Below are positions 41,743 through 51,285 of a stretch of 64,000 bases of DNA, in pieces (the first letter of the stretch is position 1; every line of letters begins with the position of its first letter). The stretch spans positions 1 through 64,000 of the forward strand of contig NZ_FNPI01000024.1 of assembly GCF_900107275.1 (NCBI RefSeq), read 5' to 3'. Position numbers and translations under genes: made by a program. The stretch is from Evansella caseinilytica (GTDB lineage Bacteria > Bacillota > Bacilli > Bacillales > Salisediminibacteriaceae). The notes under the pieces were generated by a model that was not told the origin of the DNA, did not search any database, and saw nothing but the letters and a program-made list of their open reading frames with translations.

Positions 41743-42630
41743 TTAAAGTGAATACTCAACATCGGATTGTGCATTGAGCTCTTCCAACCAAATATAGTAT
41801 TCTTCCTGGAGCTTTTGTTCGCGTAACATATCTTCAATATCCGACCGTGCAGTTTCCAAAGTAGCTTCTTCCTCTTCCTGTTTCTCTTGTACTTCAATAA
41901 GGTGGAAGCCAAATTCAGTTTCAACCGGTTCACTCACTTCTCCAATCGGTAAAGAAAAGGCTACTTTCTCAAACTCCTCTGCCATTTCTCCTTTTCCAAA
42001 AAAGCCGAGTTCCCCGCCGTTGGCACTGCTTACCGAATCCGTTGAAAACTCGTTGGCAAGCTCGGCAAAATCTTCACCCGCCTCTAGCTTTTCATAGATT
42101 TCCGTGGCTGTTTTTTCATCCTCCACTAAAATATGCCGTGCCTTTACTTGCTCCCGCTGATCAAAACTTTCTTTGTTTTCATCAAAATACGTTTCTATTT
42201 CCTCATCTTCAATGCTGATTCTCTCCTCGAGAATCTTGTCTGTTGCCAAATTTAAAGAAATGTCTTTTTTCACATCATCCATTGTCAGTCCGTATGATTC
42301 CAGTACGGAAAGAAACGCATCTTCCCCTCCGTATGCTTCTGTATATGTCGCTAATTGTTCCTCAATTTCTTCATCCGTAACTTCAATGTTCTGCTTTTCC
42401 ACTTCCTGCCTTACCATTGCTTCGGTAATCATCGAATTCAAGACATCCGAACCATAAGTAGTTACCAGCTTTTCATGAAGTTCGTCACGAGTGATCGCTT
42501 CACCATTTACATTGGCAACCACATCTTTTTTCATGCCAACTGCCAGAAGAATCCCAAGAGCGACCAACAGCAGTCCTCCGCTGAACACGTACAAAAACAA
42601 CTTACCTTTTTTCTGATTGTTATCCGACAT
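41743..42630 (-). CDS. Membrane-anchored parvulin-type foldase (PpiC/PrsA-like)
   Basis: A 295-residue protein from ATG 42630, behind TTGGAGGAT. One N-terminal span (LFLYVFSGGLLLVALGILLAV) anchors it; there is no lipobox, unlike PrsA. A SurA-N-like region (NGEAITRDELHEKLVTTYGSDVLNSMITEAMV) precedes a rotamase domain (VKARHILVEDEKTATEIYEKLEAGEDFAELANEFSTDS...GELGFFGKGEM...FGFHLIEV). It should assist folding of secreted proteins outside the membrane. It lies next to the HtrA-like gene, separated by a MITE copy. Confidence 0.88.
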   Translation of the reverse strand: MSDNNQKKGKLFLYVFSGGLLLVALGILLAVGMKKDVVANVNGEAITRDELHEKLVTTYGSDVLNSMITEAMVRQEVEKQNIEVTDEEIEEQLATYTEAYGGEDAFLSVLESYGLTMDDVKKDISLNLATDKILEERISIEDEEIETYFDENKESFDQREQVKARHILVEDEKTATEIYEKLEAGEDFAELANEFSTDSVSSANGGELGFFGKGEMAEEFEKVAFSLPIGEVSEPVETEFGFHLIEVQEKQEEEEATLETARSDIEDMLREQKLQEEYYIWLEELNAQSDVEYSL

Positions 42631-42665
42631 AATATCCTCCAAGATCATATTTTAATTGTTATTTA

Positions 42666-42812
42666 AGTGTTTGTTCAAAAAGATCGCCTTTAATCTTTTT
42701 GAACAAACACGATGCAATGAGTGGAGCCGATGCATTCTTTTCAGGCCGACTGTGAGTGGTTTTCTCGCAGTTGTCGCATCGTGCGGAACCATTGCCTTTT
42801 TGAACAGGCTCT
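42666..42812 (+). repeat. MITE-like element with TTA target duplication
   Basis: A compact, complete copy: AGTGTTTGTTCAAAAAG ... CTTTTTGAACAGGCTCT, flanked by TTA (42663-42665 and 42813-42815). A good 147-bp reference copy. Confidence 0.9.
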
Positions 42813-42914
42813 TTAAGTTTCGCTTTGACTTTTTTTAATCAAAGTCTTGTCTAAGAAGTTTTTGTTGTTTACTTTTGAAAAGTTAACCAAGTGAATGTCT
42901 CTTAAACAATCGTT

Positions 42915-44138
42915 TTACATGCTGCCATTGCTCATCAATGTCACGTTCACTGTCCTTGTTTCTCCTTGACGATAAATTTCAATGTTGATTTCTTCGCCGA
43001 TGCCCGACTCATTGTACAGGTACTTTCTTACATCACTTGCAGATTGCATTTCCGTTCCGTTTATCGACAAAATAATATCTTCCACCTGCAAACCGGCTTG
43101 TGCCGCAGCGGAATCCGGGTCAATGCTTGTTATCATCACTCCGGAATCAAGGTCAGCATTCAACTGCTCCAAGTAAAAGTGCGGAATTTCTTCCAAGCCG
43201 GCCAAGCCGACTCCAAGATACGGCCGGGTAATTTTCCCTTGTGAAATAATTTCCTCAATCACCGGAATAAACTCATTGCTCGGAATGGCAAATCCTAGTC
43301 CTTCCACGCCATCTTCCGAGATTTTTAGGCTGTTAATTCCGATTACCTGCCCAGCGGTATTAATTAATGCGCCGCCGCTGTTCCCCGGATTAATCGCTGC
43401 ATCCGTTTGAATGACGTCCAATTCCCATTCACCTGCTGAAGTGGTAACTGAGATGGTTCGATCGACAGCACTGACGATTCCCTGTGTCACAGTGCGGGAT
43501 AAATCAAGTCCTAGAGGGTTGCCGATAGCCAGCACCTGGTCTCCGGGACGCAGGGTTGATGAATCTCCAAACTCAATGACAGACGTTTCATACTCATTGC
43601 TTATTCGCAGAACGGCAATGTCTGTCAAGGCGTCGGAACCTATCAATTCCGCCGTTGTTTTCTCACCATTTTCCAGCGACACTTCAATTTCCGCCGCCCC
43701 TTCAATCACATGATGATTAGTGACAATATACGTGCCGGTATCATCCTGCCTGAAAACTACGCCTGAACCTGTTCCACTCTCAACCGTCGATGTTTGGTGA
43801 AAATTTTGCTGTTCTTGAATATTCACAATGCCGACAATTGCCTTTGATGCATTTTCAACAATATCTGCAAGGGAATCAGTTGAATACGATGTTTGGACAA
43901 GGCTATTGTTTTCACTGTCGATATCCTCGGCAATCACATTATCATCTTCAGAGTTTACCGCGTATATATTCTCATTCTGATTAAGGGGCGTGTAGTGATA
44001 TATGCTTAATGTAAGAATCGAACCGGCCATTCCCGCCGCCATCATCGAAAAAAACCGCCCGGCTTTCGATCTTTTTTTCGTCTGCCTTTTATCATCCTGC
44101 TTTACTTCATTTACATCATTACCATTCTCTATATGCAT
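42915..44138 (-). CDS. HtrA-like membrane-anchored serine protease
   Basis: A 407-residue S1C protease with a cytoplasmic N-terminus, one span (about 31-47), a trypsin-like domain and one PDZ domain. The catalytic triad is His143 (TNHHVIEG), Asp173 (LTDIAVLRI) and Ser254 (NPGNSGGALIN). The PDZ begins at RPYLGVGLAG. It degrades misfolded proteins outside the membrane under heat or secretion stress. It follows a secreted repeat protein gene by 49 bp. A two-component system lies 1.8 kb upstream on the same strand, reminiscent of CssRS control of htrA/htrB, but that link is inference. Confidence 0.92.
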   Translation of the reverse strand: MHIENGNDVNEVKQDDKRQTKKRSKAGRFFSMMAAGMAGSILTLSIYHYTPLNQNENIYAVNSEDDNVIAEDIDSENNSLVQTSYSTDSLADIVENASKAIVGIVNIQEQQNFHQTSTVESGTGSGVVFRQDDTGTYIVTNHHVIEGAAEIEVSLENGEKTTAELIGSDALTDIAVLRISNEYETSVIEFGDSSTLRPGDQVLAIGNPLGLDLSRTVTQGIVSAVDRTISVTTSAGEWELDVIQTDAAINPGNSGGALINTAGQVIGINSLKISEDGVEGLGFAIPSNEFIPVIEEIISQGKITRPYLGVGLAGLEEIPHFYLEQLNADLDSGVMITSIDPDSAAAQAGLQVEDIILSINGTEMQSASDVRKYLYNESGIGEEINIEIYRQGETRTVNVTLMSNGSM

Positions 44139-44187
44139 GGCTATTTCCTCCTTTTATGTGCATCGTTTTTTAAATTGTAAAGTTTCG

Positions 44188-44913
44188 CTATATCTCCAGT
44201 GGCAGCAACCATTCGTCCACTCCCCATTGGAAAGTCAATAACCAGCTCAACTGTTCCTCTGCTTCCTCCGCGGTTATCTTGCCTTCCCGCAAGCGCTCCT
44301 GAATCTCCGCTACCTTTGCTGCGATTTCCTCATCCATTTCGGACGTCATTTTCCCGTCGCCTTCACTGCTCGCAGACATTTTCACGCCCAACTCCAACAA
44401 CTGCTGCTTCACTTCCTCCGCAGTTACCGTCCCTTCTCGCAATTGCTTCTGAACCTTCGCTATCTTTGCTGTGGTTTCTTCATCTATTTCCGACAATGCT
44501 TGTCTTCCGCCTTCACTGCTTGCCGGCATTTCCTCGCCCAGCTCGGACAGCTGCTCTTTGGCTTCCTCCGCGGTTATCTTGCTCTCTCGCAGTTGCTCAT
44601 CCATTTCACTTATCAGCGCATCTTTTTCATCTGCAAATGTCAGGCTCATCCCTCCCAGCCCAAGCGGAAAGCCGACACCAAGCTCTGTCAACTGTTCCTC
44701 CGCTTCCTTAAAGGTAATGGTTCCTTCCAGCAATTTATTATGGATTTCTGCTACCTTTTGTCGGGTTGGTTCATCCACTGTCTCTAAATCCGAGTCGTAC
44801 TTGACAGTCAACGGCAACGAAACGACGTTTTCTTCAGCAAAAACAGAAATCGCTGCACTTGATAGTCCAATTGTCAATGCACCCGCAATGGTATATGCAA
44901 CAATTTTCTTCAT
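44188..44913 (-). CDS. Secreted protein with four SHOCT-like helical repeats
   Basis: A 241-residue secreted protein: signal peptide (VAYTIAGALTIGLSSAAISVFAEE), then four repeats built on the pattern (Q/E)LREG-(K/T)-(I/V)-T-AEEA-EQL-ELG, at about residues 50-75, 105-125, 155-175 and 200-220, linked by acidic segments with SSEGG. Single repeats look like the SHOCT motif (LREGKITAEEAEEQL). It is 49 bp upstream of the HtrA-like gene and likely co-transcribed. It may be an adaptor or substrate of that protease; nothing proves it. Confidence 0.6.
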   Translation of the reverse strand: MKKIVAYTIAGALTIGLSSAAISVFAEENVVSLPLTVKYDSDLETVDEPTRQKVAEIHNKLLEGTITFKEAEEQLTELGVGFPLGLGGMSLTFADEKDALISEMDEQLRESKITAEEAKEQLSELGEEMPASSEGGRQALSEIDEETTAKIAKVQKQLREGTVTAEEVKQQLLELGVKMSASSEGDGKMTSEMDEEIAAKVAEIQERLREGKITAEEAEEQLSWLLTFQWGVDEWLLPLEI

Positions 44914-45204
44914 TCCAGATACCTCCTGTCATGTTTGAAGCAGACATATCGCCGCTTCATATTTCATAATTTACTACCGCAATGTGTCAGGAGGATGTCA
45001 AAGGAGAAATATTTGATAGATACAGCAAAAATATTCATGTTTGTTCAAATAGGAGGAGATAACAACGGCAAGAAGATCACTGAACGGGAGGATCGAGCAG
45101 CGCAGCATCCCCCCCATGCTTAAGCCGCACAGAGACAGCGCCACGATCAGTGTCACAATGGACTTTTGGAACTTCCGCCTTTTTGTTGTCCAACAACTGT
45201 ACAC

Positions 45205-45248
45205 AAAAAGCCTTTTCCAGGTTTCACAAATCCTGAAAAAGGCTTTTT
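45205..45248. terminator. Strong bidirectional hairpin
   Basis: AAAAAGCCTTTTCCAGG pairs with CCTGAAAAAGGCTTTTT over a short loop. It ends just before the MITE copy at 45254. No gene between 44914 and 45205 is supported. Confidence 0.8.
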
Positions 45249-45253
45249 CTCCA

Positions 45254-45771
45254 AGTGTTTGTTCAAAAAGATCGTTTTTTATCTTTTTGAACAAACACGA
45301 AGCAACGAGCCATTCTTCACTGAGACACTGCGAACTGTCTCATCGTGTCATCGCGCGCGATAGCACTTGGATAGACGTCAGAGCAATACTGGCAGAGGAA
45401 GAGACAATGAGTGGAGCCGATGCATTCTTTTCAAGCCGGCTGTGAGTGGTTTTCTTAGAGTCAGGATGACGACATTCCGCTGTTACTCACAAATGCAACT
45501 TGAATGTGCTTCATTGAGTCAATTTGCGTCGAGTAACCGCAGACGCAGAACGTGAGTGGTACTTAAGCGGAATTGGAGGATGGCGACATTGGACGTGAGC
45601 GGTTTTTAGGCGGAATTGAAGGATGGCGACATTCCGCCGTTGCTCACAAATGCAACTTGAATGTGCTTCATCGAGTCAATTTGCGTCGAGTAACCGCAGA
45701 TGCAGGCGTGGGCAGCACTTAGGCGGAATTGGGCGCATCGTGTGGAATCATTGCCTTTTTGAACAGACTCT
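45254..45771 (+). repeat. MITE-like element, longest copy, CCA target duplication
   Basis: Same ends as the other copies and a CCA duplication (45251-45253, 45772-45774). At 518 bp it contains several copies of an internal module (GACATTCCGC ... GTGCTTCATCGAGTCAATTT ... GGCGGAATTG), so length differences within the family come from module duplication. Confidence 0.88.
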
Positions 45772-45917
45772 CCAAGGGAAAAATAACATCCCATCGTTAT
45801 TTTTTTGCCTCGAGTGTCCGGGTTGATATCTTTTCGGAAGTCTTTGTTCACGGGGATTGTCTCTTCTGTTACTGCGTAGATGATTGCAACACCTCTGCAC
45901 TCCCAGAGGAAACAGGT

Positions 45918-47354
45918 TCACTCCTTTTCCGACAGCAGCTTATGGTAATCAATAGGAAGGAGGATCGCAAACGTTGTTCCTTCCGAAGAACTTGATTTCA
46001 GAAGCAAATCCCCGCCGAGCGCCCTGGCGATCATCTTGCTGAAAGGCAGGCCGAGCCCTAGGCCGCGCACCTTATATTTTTTGTTTTCCCCACGATAAAA
46101 GCGTTCAAAAATTAATCCCTGCTCTTTCACCGGAATACCCACGCCATTATCTTGAACGGCAATCTCGATATTGTCGCCAACCCTGCGGACAGTTACACGG
46201 ATAACACCATGTTTTTCCAGCGACTGCCTAGCATTGTTCAACAAATTAACAAGAATTTGCTGCAGCCTGGCCCCATCCGTGCTTACCTCACAATCCTTTT
46301 CCAATAACCGCACATCCAGCTCCACCGTGCCGTCATCATTGGTAATATTCCATTGATGAGTAAATTCAGCAACAAGATCATTGATCGATTCCTTCGTTTT
46401 ATTCACAGGAAATTGGTTGGCAGAAAACGAGTTAAATGCAAGTAAATCACCTATCATTTTTTGCATACGCTCCGTTTCCTTCAACGAAATAGCAAGAAAC
46501 TCCTTTGCTTCTTCCCCGCTGACGACGTCATCCTTCAACGCTTGAAGCAGCCCGCTAATGGAAGTTACCGGCGTCTTTAATTCATGGGTAACTCCGGCCA
46601 GCAGCTCCGTGCGCAGCGACTCCAGTTGTTCCAGGCGGTTGGCCATTTCTTTAAACGATCGCACAAGCTCATGCACTTCCTGCACTTTACTGTCTTCAGA
46701 CAATTCGACATGATAATCCCCGGCCTGCACCTTTTTAGCACCATTGGCAACATGTTTTATTGGAGCTGACAATTTTCGAGACAGCAAGTAAATGGCCGCC
46801 CAGCCAAGCAAAGCAAGGCTGACGAGCATAACCGCCAACAGCCCGTATTCTTGATTCACCTCTGTCAGTTCTTCCTCCGATTGGGTGACAATCACCCAGC
46901 CGAGCTGGACATCCTCCAAAAGGATTGGCACTTTAACGACGTAAAGCCGGCTCTCCTCCTCTGTATTTATTTGAATGCGTTGCACCTCTTTTTCACTGGT
47001 CAAGATCGATTGCGGAATAAACGGACCGAACCGCGGTCCCTTTAAGCGATTGGTGGAAAAAACCATTCCTTCATTACCAACGATGTAAACATTGCTGTCA
47101 AGCCACTGTTCCGGAAGAATTTCCTGATTTTTTTCTCCGTCACTTGGTAAATACCGCTCCTCGTCATTCACAATTTGCGCAGCTAATTGTTCCGCCATGA
47201 AAATCGTCAAATGAAGGCGCTGCTCCAAAGTGGAGTGCCTGATCCACAAAGCGGAAAAAACAGCAATCACCGACAGGCCGACGAAAAGGGTGATTAAATA
47301 TCTCGTTGTCCAATAACGTGCTAATGACGTTTTTTTATTCGCTTTTATAAACAC
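45918..47354 (-). CDS. Sensor histidine kinase
   Basis: A 478-residue kinase: first span about 14-35, extracytoplasmic sensor region about 36-165, second span about 170-192, HAMP (RKLSAPIKHVANGAKKVQAGDYHVEL), phosphoacceptor H-box VTHELKTPVTSISG, and a HATPase domain (LLNNARQS, VQDNGVGIP, RGLGLGLPFSKMI). It overlaps the response regulator gene by 20 bp. The signal is unknown; its place beside htrA- and cwlO-like genes points to envelope stress or cell wall status. Confidence 0.92.
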   Translation of the reverse strand: MFIKANKKTSLARYWTTRYLITLFVGLSVIAVFSALWIRHSTLEQRLHLTIFMAEQLAAQIVNDEERYLPSDGEKNQEILPEQWLDSNVYIVGNEGMVFSTNRLKGPRFGPFIPQSILTSEKEVQRIQINTEEESRLYVVKVPILLEDVQLGWVIVTQSEEELTEVNQEYGLLAVMLVSLALLGWAAIYLLSRKLSAPIKHVANGAKKVQAGDYHVELSEDSKVQEVHELVRSFKEMANRLEQLESLRTELLAGVTHELKTPVTSISGLLQALKDDVVSGEEAKEFLAISLKETERMQKMIGDLLAFNSFSANQFPVNKTKESINDLVAEFTHQWNITNDDGTVELDVRLLEKDCEVSTDGARLQQILVNLLNNARQSLEKHGVIRVTVRRVGDNIEIAVQDNGVGIPVKEQGLIFERFYRGENKKYKVRGLGLGLPFSKMIARALGGDLLLKSSSSEGTTFAILLPIDYHKLLSEKE

Positions 47355-48024
47355 AAAATTGATACCCCAATCCCCGTAGCGTTTTTATTTCTCCTTCATT
47401 TCTCGACCAATCGTGGAGTGACTTTCTTATTCGTTTAATCGCTAAATCCACCGCCCGGTCGCTGCCGTCGTAATCCATTCCCCAGACGCGGTCAATCAAT
47501 TGATCTCTCGTAAACGTTTGATTCGGATGCTGGGCGAGAAAGAGCAACAGCGACAAATCCCTTGGTGTCAACAGTATTTCATTCCCCCCCAATGTCACTC
47601 TGTGCCCTTTTGTATTGATCGCCAGCTGTCCGTATTTAATGATATCCTTCGTCTGATTTATGCCCTCTGCTCTTCTTAACACGGCATGAACACGGGCAAC
47701 AACCTCGTCGGCAATGAACGGTTTTGTTATATAATCATCTGCACCGCCGTTTAATCCATCGAGCCGATAATGTATATCATCAAGCGCCGTCAGCATGATT
47801 ACCGGACATGTGCTTGCTTTGCGAATATCCCGCAGCAGGCTCCAACCGTCTTTCCCCGGCAGCATCACGTCAAGCAGCACGAGGGATGGCGCAGACGCTT
47901 CAAACAGCTTCATTACTTCGTTTCCGTCAAAGGCCTGTACTACGTGAAAGCCTGCTTTTTGCATATATGCGCGCAGCACCTGACTAATGGCGACTTCGTC
48001 CTCTGCGACTAAAATGGTATCCAT
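47335..48024 (-). CDS. OmpR-family response regulator
   Basis: A 229-residue regulator from ATG 48024 (behind GGGAG); the longer frame to 48156 has no matching domain. The receiver has the acidic pocket (AEDE), phospho-Asp in VLLDVMLPGKDGW, Thr in MLTALDD, and Lys in ADDYITKPF. The winged helix ends in IKTLRGLGYQF. It is partner of the overlapping kinase gene. Confidence 0.93.
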   Translation of the reverse strand: MDTILVAEDEVAISQVLRAYMQKAGFHVVQAFDGNEVMKLFEASAPSLVLLDVMLPGKDGWSLLRDIRKASTCPVIMLTALDDIHYRLDGLNGGADDYITKPFIADEVVARVHAVLRRAEGINQTKDIIKYGQLAINTKGHRVTLGGNEILLTPRDLSLLLFLAQHPNQTFTRDQLIDRVWGMDYDGSDRAVDLAIKRIRKSLHDWSRNEGEIKTLRGLGYQFCVYKSE

Positions 48025-48277
48025 TATTATCATCTCCCTAAGGAAATTATACAACAGCTTTCTGATAAAAAAGAGCGGTGTTGTTTTTATTCTTTCGGTA
48101 ACAGCGAGTCGAGCACCACCAACGTCTATGATACGTGTTCTATGTGTCGGTAGCATGTCTAAATCTGAAAATTAGCAAAAAACATCTGCCTAAGCCAGCC
48201 GGGACAGGAGCACGATAATCTCCTTCTGCTTGAATCGTTGCAAAAATTCAGTATCGATTTCTTTACCAGAAGGGTGC

Positions 48278-48328
48278 AAAAAAGGTGTCATAAAAGCAGT
48301 ATTACCTGCCCTTATGACACCCTTTTGT
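48278..48328. terminator. Bidirectional terminator near cwlO-like gene end
   Basis: AAAAAAGGTGTCATAA pairs with TTATGACACCCTTTT over an 18-nt loop. It lies 60 bp past the end of the cwlO-like gene. Confidence 0.8.
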
Positions 48329-48387
48329 TACATTATGTTCAAAAGTTGTGATTGAAAGTCATGATGACGTTGCTCAATCAGCTGCGA

Positions 48388-49689
48388 TTACTCAACGACG
48401 CGGACAACGCGACCGTTAAACACGCTAGCCCAATAACCGCTGTTCAGGCTGGCAATCGCTACACCTGTTGAGCTTTGCGAACCGATGAACTGACCGCCGC
48501 CGATGTAAATACCGACGTGACCATCTGTTTTATATGTGTTGAAGAATACGAGATCCCCAGGTCGCATTTCGCTCGAAGACACTTGGCGTCCGGCGAATTT
48601 TTGCGCATCCGTGCTACCGCCGACGTTCACGCCAATTTGTAAGAATGCCCAACGGACAAATCCCGAGCAATCAAAACGGCCGTTTTGGATATCATAGTCT
48701 GATCGACCGCCACCGAATACATATACAGAGTTGCCGATATATTTATTTCCAGCGGAAATAACCGTTTGAATGTCGCCGCTTGCCGCCGGAGCAGAATTAC
48801 TAGATCTAGAAGACAGCGTCTGGCTGCTGCCTGAACTTGAGTTGCTGGTGCTAGCAGTTGTCGTCTGACTTGATGCGCTGCTTGCATTCTCAGCCGCTCT
48901 TCGCTCCTCCGCCTGGCGTTGACGCTCCTCGTCGATTTTTCGCTTAATGTCGGCTTCCTGCGATGCAAGCTCTTCATCTTTTTCCACAAGCTCCGCCATC
49001 AACGTCTTTGTTTCCTTTTCTTTCGCTTTCAGCTGTTTCTTCAGCTCATCATTTTGTTCCTGCTGATTTAAAAGATGGTGCTGCATATCATCCAATTCAG
49101 CCTTCATATCGTTCAGTTCTTCCAGCTTTTCTTCCACCGTTGCCTGCTTTACTTCAAGCTCCTGCTTGCTTTCTTCATGCATTTGTAGAAAATCGGCATC
49201 GGCTTCGGCAATTTTGTTGATAGCCAGAACGCGGTCAACGAAATCACCAAAATCCTGTGATCCTAAGATAACTTCGAGATAGCGCACGCTTGTCCCATTT
49301 TTTTGATACGTAACCGCCCGGTCTTTCAATAATTCTGTTCGCTCTTCAATTTCCTTTTCCAGTTGGGCGATTTCCTCTTGAAGCTGCTCGATCTCTGCGT
49401 TTGCGTCGTCGATGTTCTCCTCTGTTTCGGCTATGATTTTCTTGTTGTCCTCAATAGCCTCGTTCACCCGTTCGATCTGCTCTGCCAGTTGATCCAATTC
49501 ATCAAGCACTTCCGCGATTTTCGCTTCTGCTTCCGACAAGTTGGATTTAATTTCCGATCTCTCTTCCTGGATTTGAGTTTGTTGATTTTGCAAGTCATTC
49601 GTTGTTTCAGCCAATGCTGCCGGTACATTGATAACACTGCCGAAGCCGAGTACAATGACCGTATTAAGTACAACCAGCTTTTTCTTCAA
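48388..49689 (-). CDS. CwlO-like peptidoglycan DL-endopeptidase
   Basis: A 433-residue secreted cell wall hydrolase. A signal peptide (about 1-28, cleaved after ALA) precedes two long coiled-coil stretches (about 30-110 and 150-260), a Ser/Thr/Gln-rich linker, and a C-terminal NlpC/P60 domain with catalytic Cys in RFDCSGFVRWAF and His in DGHVGIYIGG. The coiled coil plus P60 layout is that of CwlO, which cleaves cross-link stem peptides during cell elongation and is switched on by FtsEX and WalRK. A perfect WalR box lies 175 bp upstream. Confidence 0.88.
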   Translation of the reverse strand: MKKKLVVLNTVIVLGFGSVINVPAALAETTNDLQNQQTQIQEERSEIKSNLSEAEAKIAEVLDELDQLAEQIERVNEAIEDNKKIIAETEENIDDANAEIEQLQEEIAQLEKEIEERTELLKDRAVTYQKNGTSVRYLEVILGSQDFGDFVDRVLAINKIAEADADFLQMHEESKQELEVKQATVEEKLEELNDMKAELDDMQHHLLNQQEQNDELKKQLKAKEKETKTLMAELVEKDEELASQEADIKRKIDEERQRQAEERRAAENASSASSQTTTASTSNSSSGSSQTLSSRSSNSAPAASGDIQTVISAGNKYIGNSVYVFGGGRSDYDIQNGRFDCSGFVRWAFLQIGVNVGGSTDAQKFAGRQVSSSEMRPGDLVFFNTYKTDGHVGIYIGGGQFIGSQSSTGVAIASLNSGYWASVFNGRVVRVVE

Positions 49690-49863
49690 AACTCTCTTCC
49701 TCTCTTTCCTGTTTCACCAACCGCAAAAAATATGTATGAACGACATTTAGCGAGCCTACCATTTGCAGGAAGATGACAATTTTTATTCTATTTATTATGT
49801 TTTCTTATAAAAACTGCAAACCTATTAGACAAATTGAAGTATATCATCAAAAAATGACAGCTT

Positions 49864-49880
49864 TGTAATACGAATGTTAC
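49864..49880 (+). promoter_or_regulatory. WalR box upstream of the cwlO-like gene
   Basis: TGTAAT-ACGAA-TGTTAC is an exact match to TGTWAH-N5-TGTWAH. It is on the plus strand, that is, reversed relative to the cwlO-like gene 175 bp away. Confidence 0.65.
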
Positions 49881-50060
49881 AGTTATGTTTCAAATTGCAA
49901 GAATCTATTATTTCTGCTAGCTACAGAAGACAAAAATCCCCGAAAAAAAATGATAGCGTTCCCATTATTGGTAGAATCAAGATCAGTCACCATTCGTCTG
50001 CCGGCTGCAAAACGGTTCAGCAATCTGGCGCATCCCCTTGATTCTATTTTTTTCATTTAT

Positions 50061-50366
50061 TGTGTTTGTTCAAAAAGATCGCTTTTTATCTTTTTGAACA
50101 AGCACGAAGCAACAAGCCCTACTTCACTGAGAAGCTGCGAGCTGTCTCATAGTGCCATCGCGGGCGATGGTACTTGGATAATCCTCAGCGCTATACTAGC
50201 AGAGGAAGAGACAATGGGTGGAGCTGATGCATTCTTTTCAGCCCGGCTGTGAGTGGTTTTCTCAGAGCCAGGATGGCGACATTCCGACGTTGCCCATAGG
50301 ACGTGGGCGGTACTTAGGCGGAATTGAGCGCATCGTGCGGAACCATTGCCTTTTTGAACACGCTCA
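50061..50366 (+). repeat. MITE-like element with TAT target duplication
   Basis: Ends TGTGTTTGTTCAAAAAG and TTTTTGAACACGCTCA; TAT at 50058-50060 and 50367-50369. A shorter element with the same ends directly follows (about 50371-50443). Confidence 0.8.
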
Positions 50367-50370
50367 TATA

Positions 50371-50443
50371 GTATTTGTTCAAAAAGAACGTTTTTTATCA
50401 TTTGGCTATTTTCGTAATCTTTGTTGCTTTTGAACACGCATAG
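50371..50443 (+). repeat. Short MITE derivative
   Basis: AGTATTTGTTCAAAAAG on the left and GCTTTTGAACACGCAT on the right, about 73 bp in all, adjoining the larger copy. Confidence 0.6.
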
Positions 50444-50613
50444 GACATAACAGTGACAAAAAGGTCGTGCGCGGCAGTTACGCGCATCGAAGCGACAACG
50501 CTAACGTTGATATTCGGCGACACTGCTGTTTCCCCTATCTTTTTGAACATCCTCTTATATAATGCTAGTATATACATGATTTAATAAGCATCCTGAAGAG
50601 AGGGCAAAAACAT

Positions 50614-51285
50614 ATGGTAAAAATCTTATATATTGAAGATGAGTTGGAATTAGGGGCATGGGTCAAGGAAGATTTCGCCAAAAGAGGTTATGAAGTGACC
50701 TGGCTGACTAACGGTGAGCAAGTCATGGATCATCTTGACAACGCGGATATCATCATTCTCGATATCATGCTGCCCGGCCTGGACGGATTTTCGCTTGGAC
50801 GACGAATCAAAAAAGAATATCCCGCGATTCCGATCATGATGCTGTCTGCACGGTCTGCCGTGGACGATAAGCTGGAGGGGCTGCAGTTTGCCGAAGATTA
50901 TGTTACAAAGCCGTTTCATCCCGAAGAATTAGCCGCGAGAGTCCACGTGCTGCTACGCCGCTTTGACCGCGATGATTCCGCGGAGATGGATATTCGCCAT
51001 CTTCGCTACTATCCGAAACTGCTGCGGCTTATCGATCGCGAGACAGAGGCGGAAATAACCTTAACCTCAAAGCAGTTGCAAATATTCGAGTACCTCTTAA
51101 AACACGCAGGACAGATCATAACGAAAGAACAAATCTATGAATCGGTATGGGGAGAAACTTACCTTGAAGGGGATAAAACACTCATGGTGCATATTCGCTA
51201 TTTACGGGAAAAAATCGAACGGGATCCGGCAAAGCCTGCCATCATCGAAACAATACGCGGGATCGGCTATCGGTTGATGCGATGA
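50614..51285 (+). CDS. OmpR-family response regulator of an ABC-exporter two-component system
   Basis: A 223-residue regulator. Receiver: IEDE acidic pair, phospho-Asp in IILDIMLPGLDGF, MLSARS, and Lys in EDYVTKPF. The usual GADDY loop is shortened to FAEDY, so the loop before the conserved Lys is one or two residues short. The winged helix ends IIETIRGIGYRLMR. Stop and the kinase start overlap (ATGA). The downstream kinase and ABC-2 exporter suggest it controls peptide-antibiotic resistance. Confidence 0.92.
   Translation: MVKILYIEDELELGAWVKEDFAKRGYEVTWLTNGEQVMDHLDNADIIILDIMLPGLDGFSLGRRIKKEYPAIPIMMLSARSAVDDKLEGLQFAEDYVTKPFHPEELAARVHVLLRRFDRDDSAEMDIRHLRYYPKLLRLIDRETEAEITLTSKQLQIFEYLLKHAGQIITKEQIYESVWGETYLEGDKTLMVHIRYLREKIERDPAKPAIIETIRGIGYRLMR

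Noticed and set aside
44471-44938. 155-residue plus-strand ORF opposite the repeat protein gene
   Set aside because: Ser-rich antisense reading of Glu/Ala-rich repeats; no ribosome site, and the minus-strand gene has a proper signal peptide.
44998-45294. 98-residue minus-strand ORF with a hydrophobic middle
   Set aside because: Its start is inside the MITE and it crosses a strong hairpin; no ribosome site. The hydrophobic part could be an old gene remnant but nothing supports it.
45116-45445. Plus-strand ORFs around the long MITE copy
   Set aside because: They read through a terminator hairpin and repeat DNA; the same translations recur at other MITE copies, which shows they are repeat-derived.
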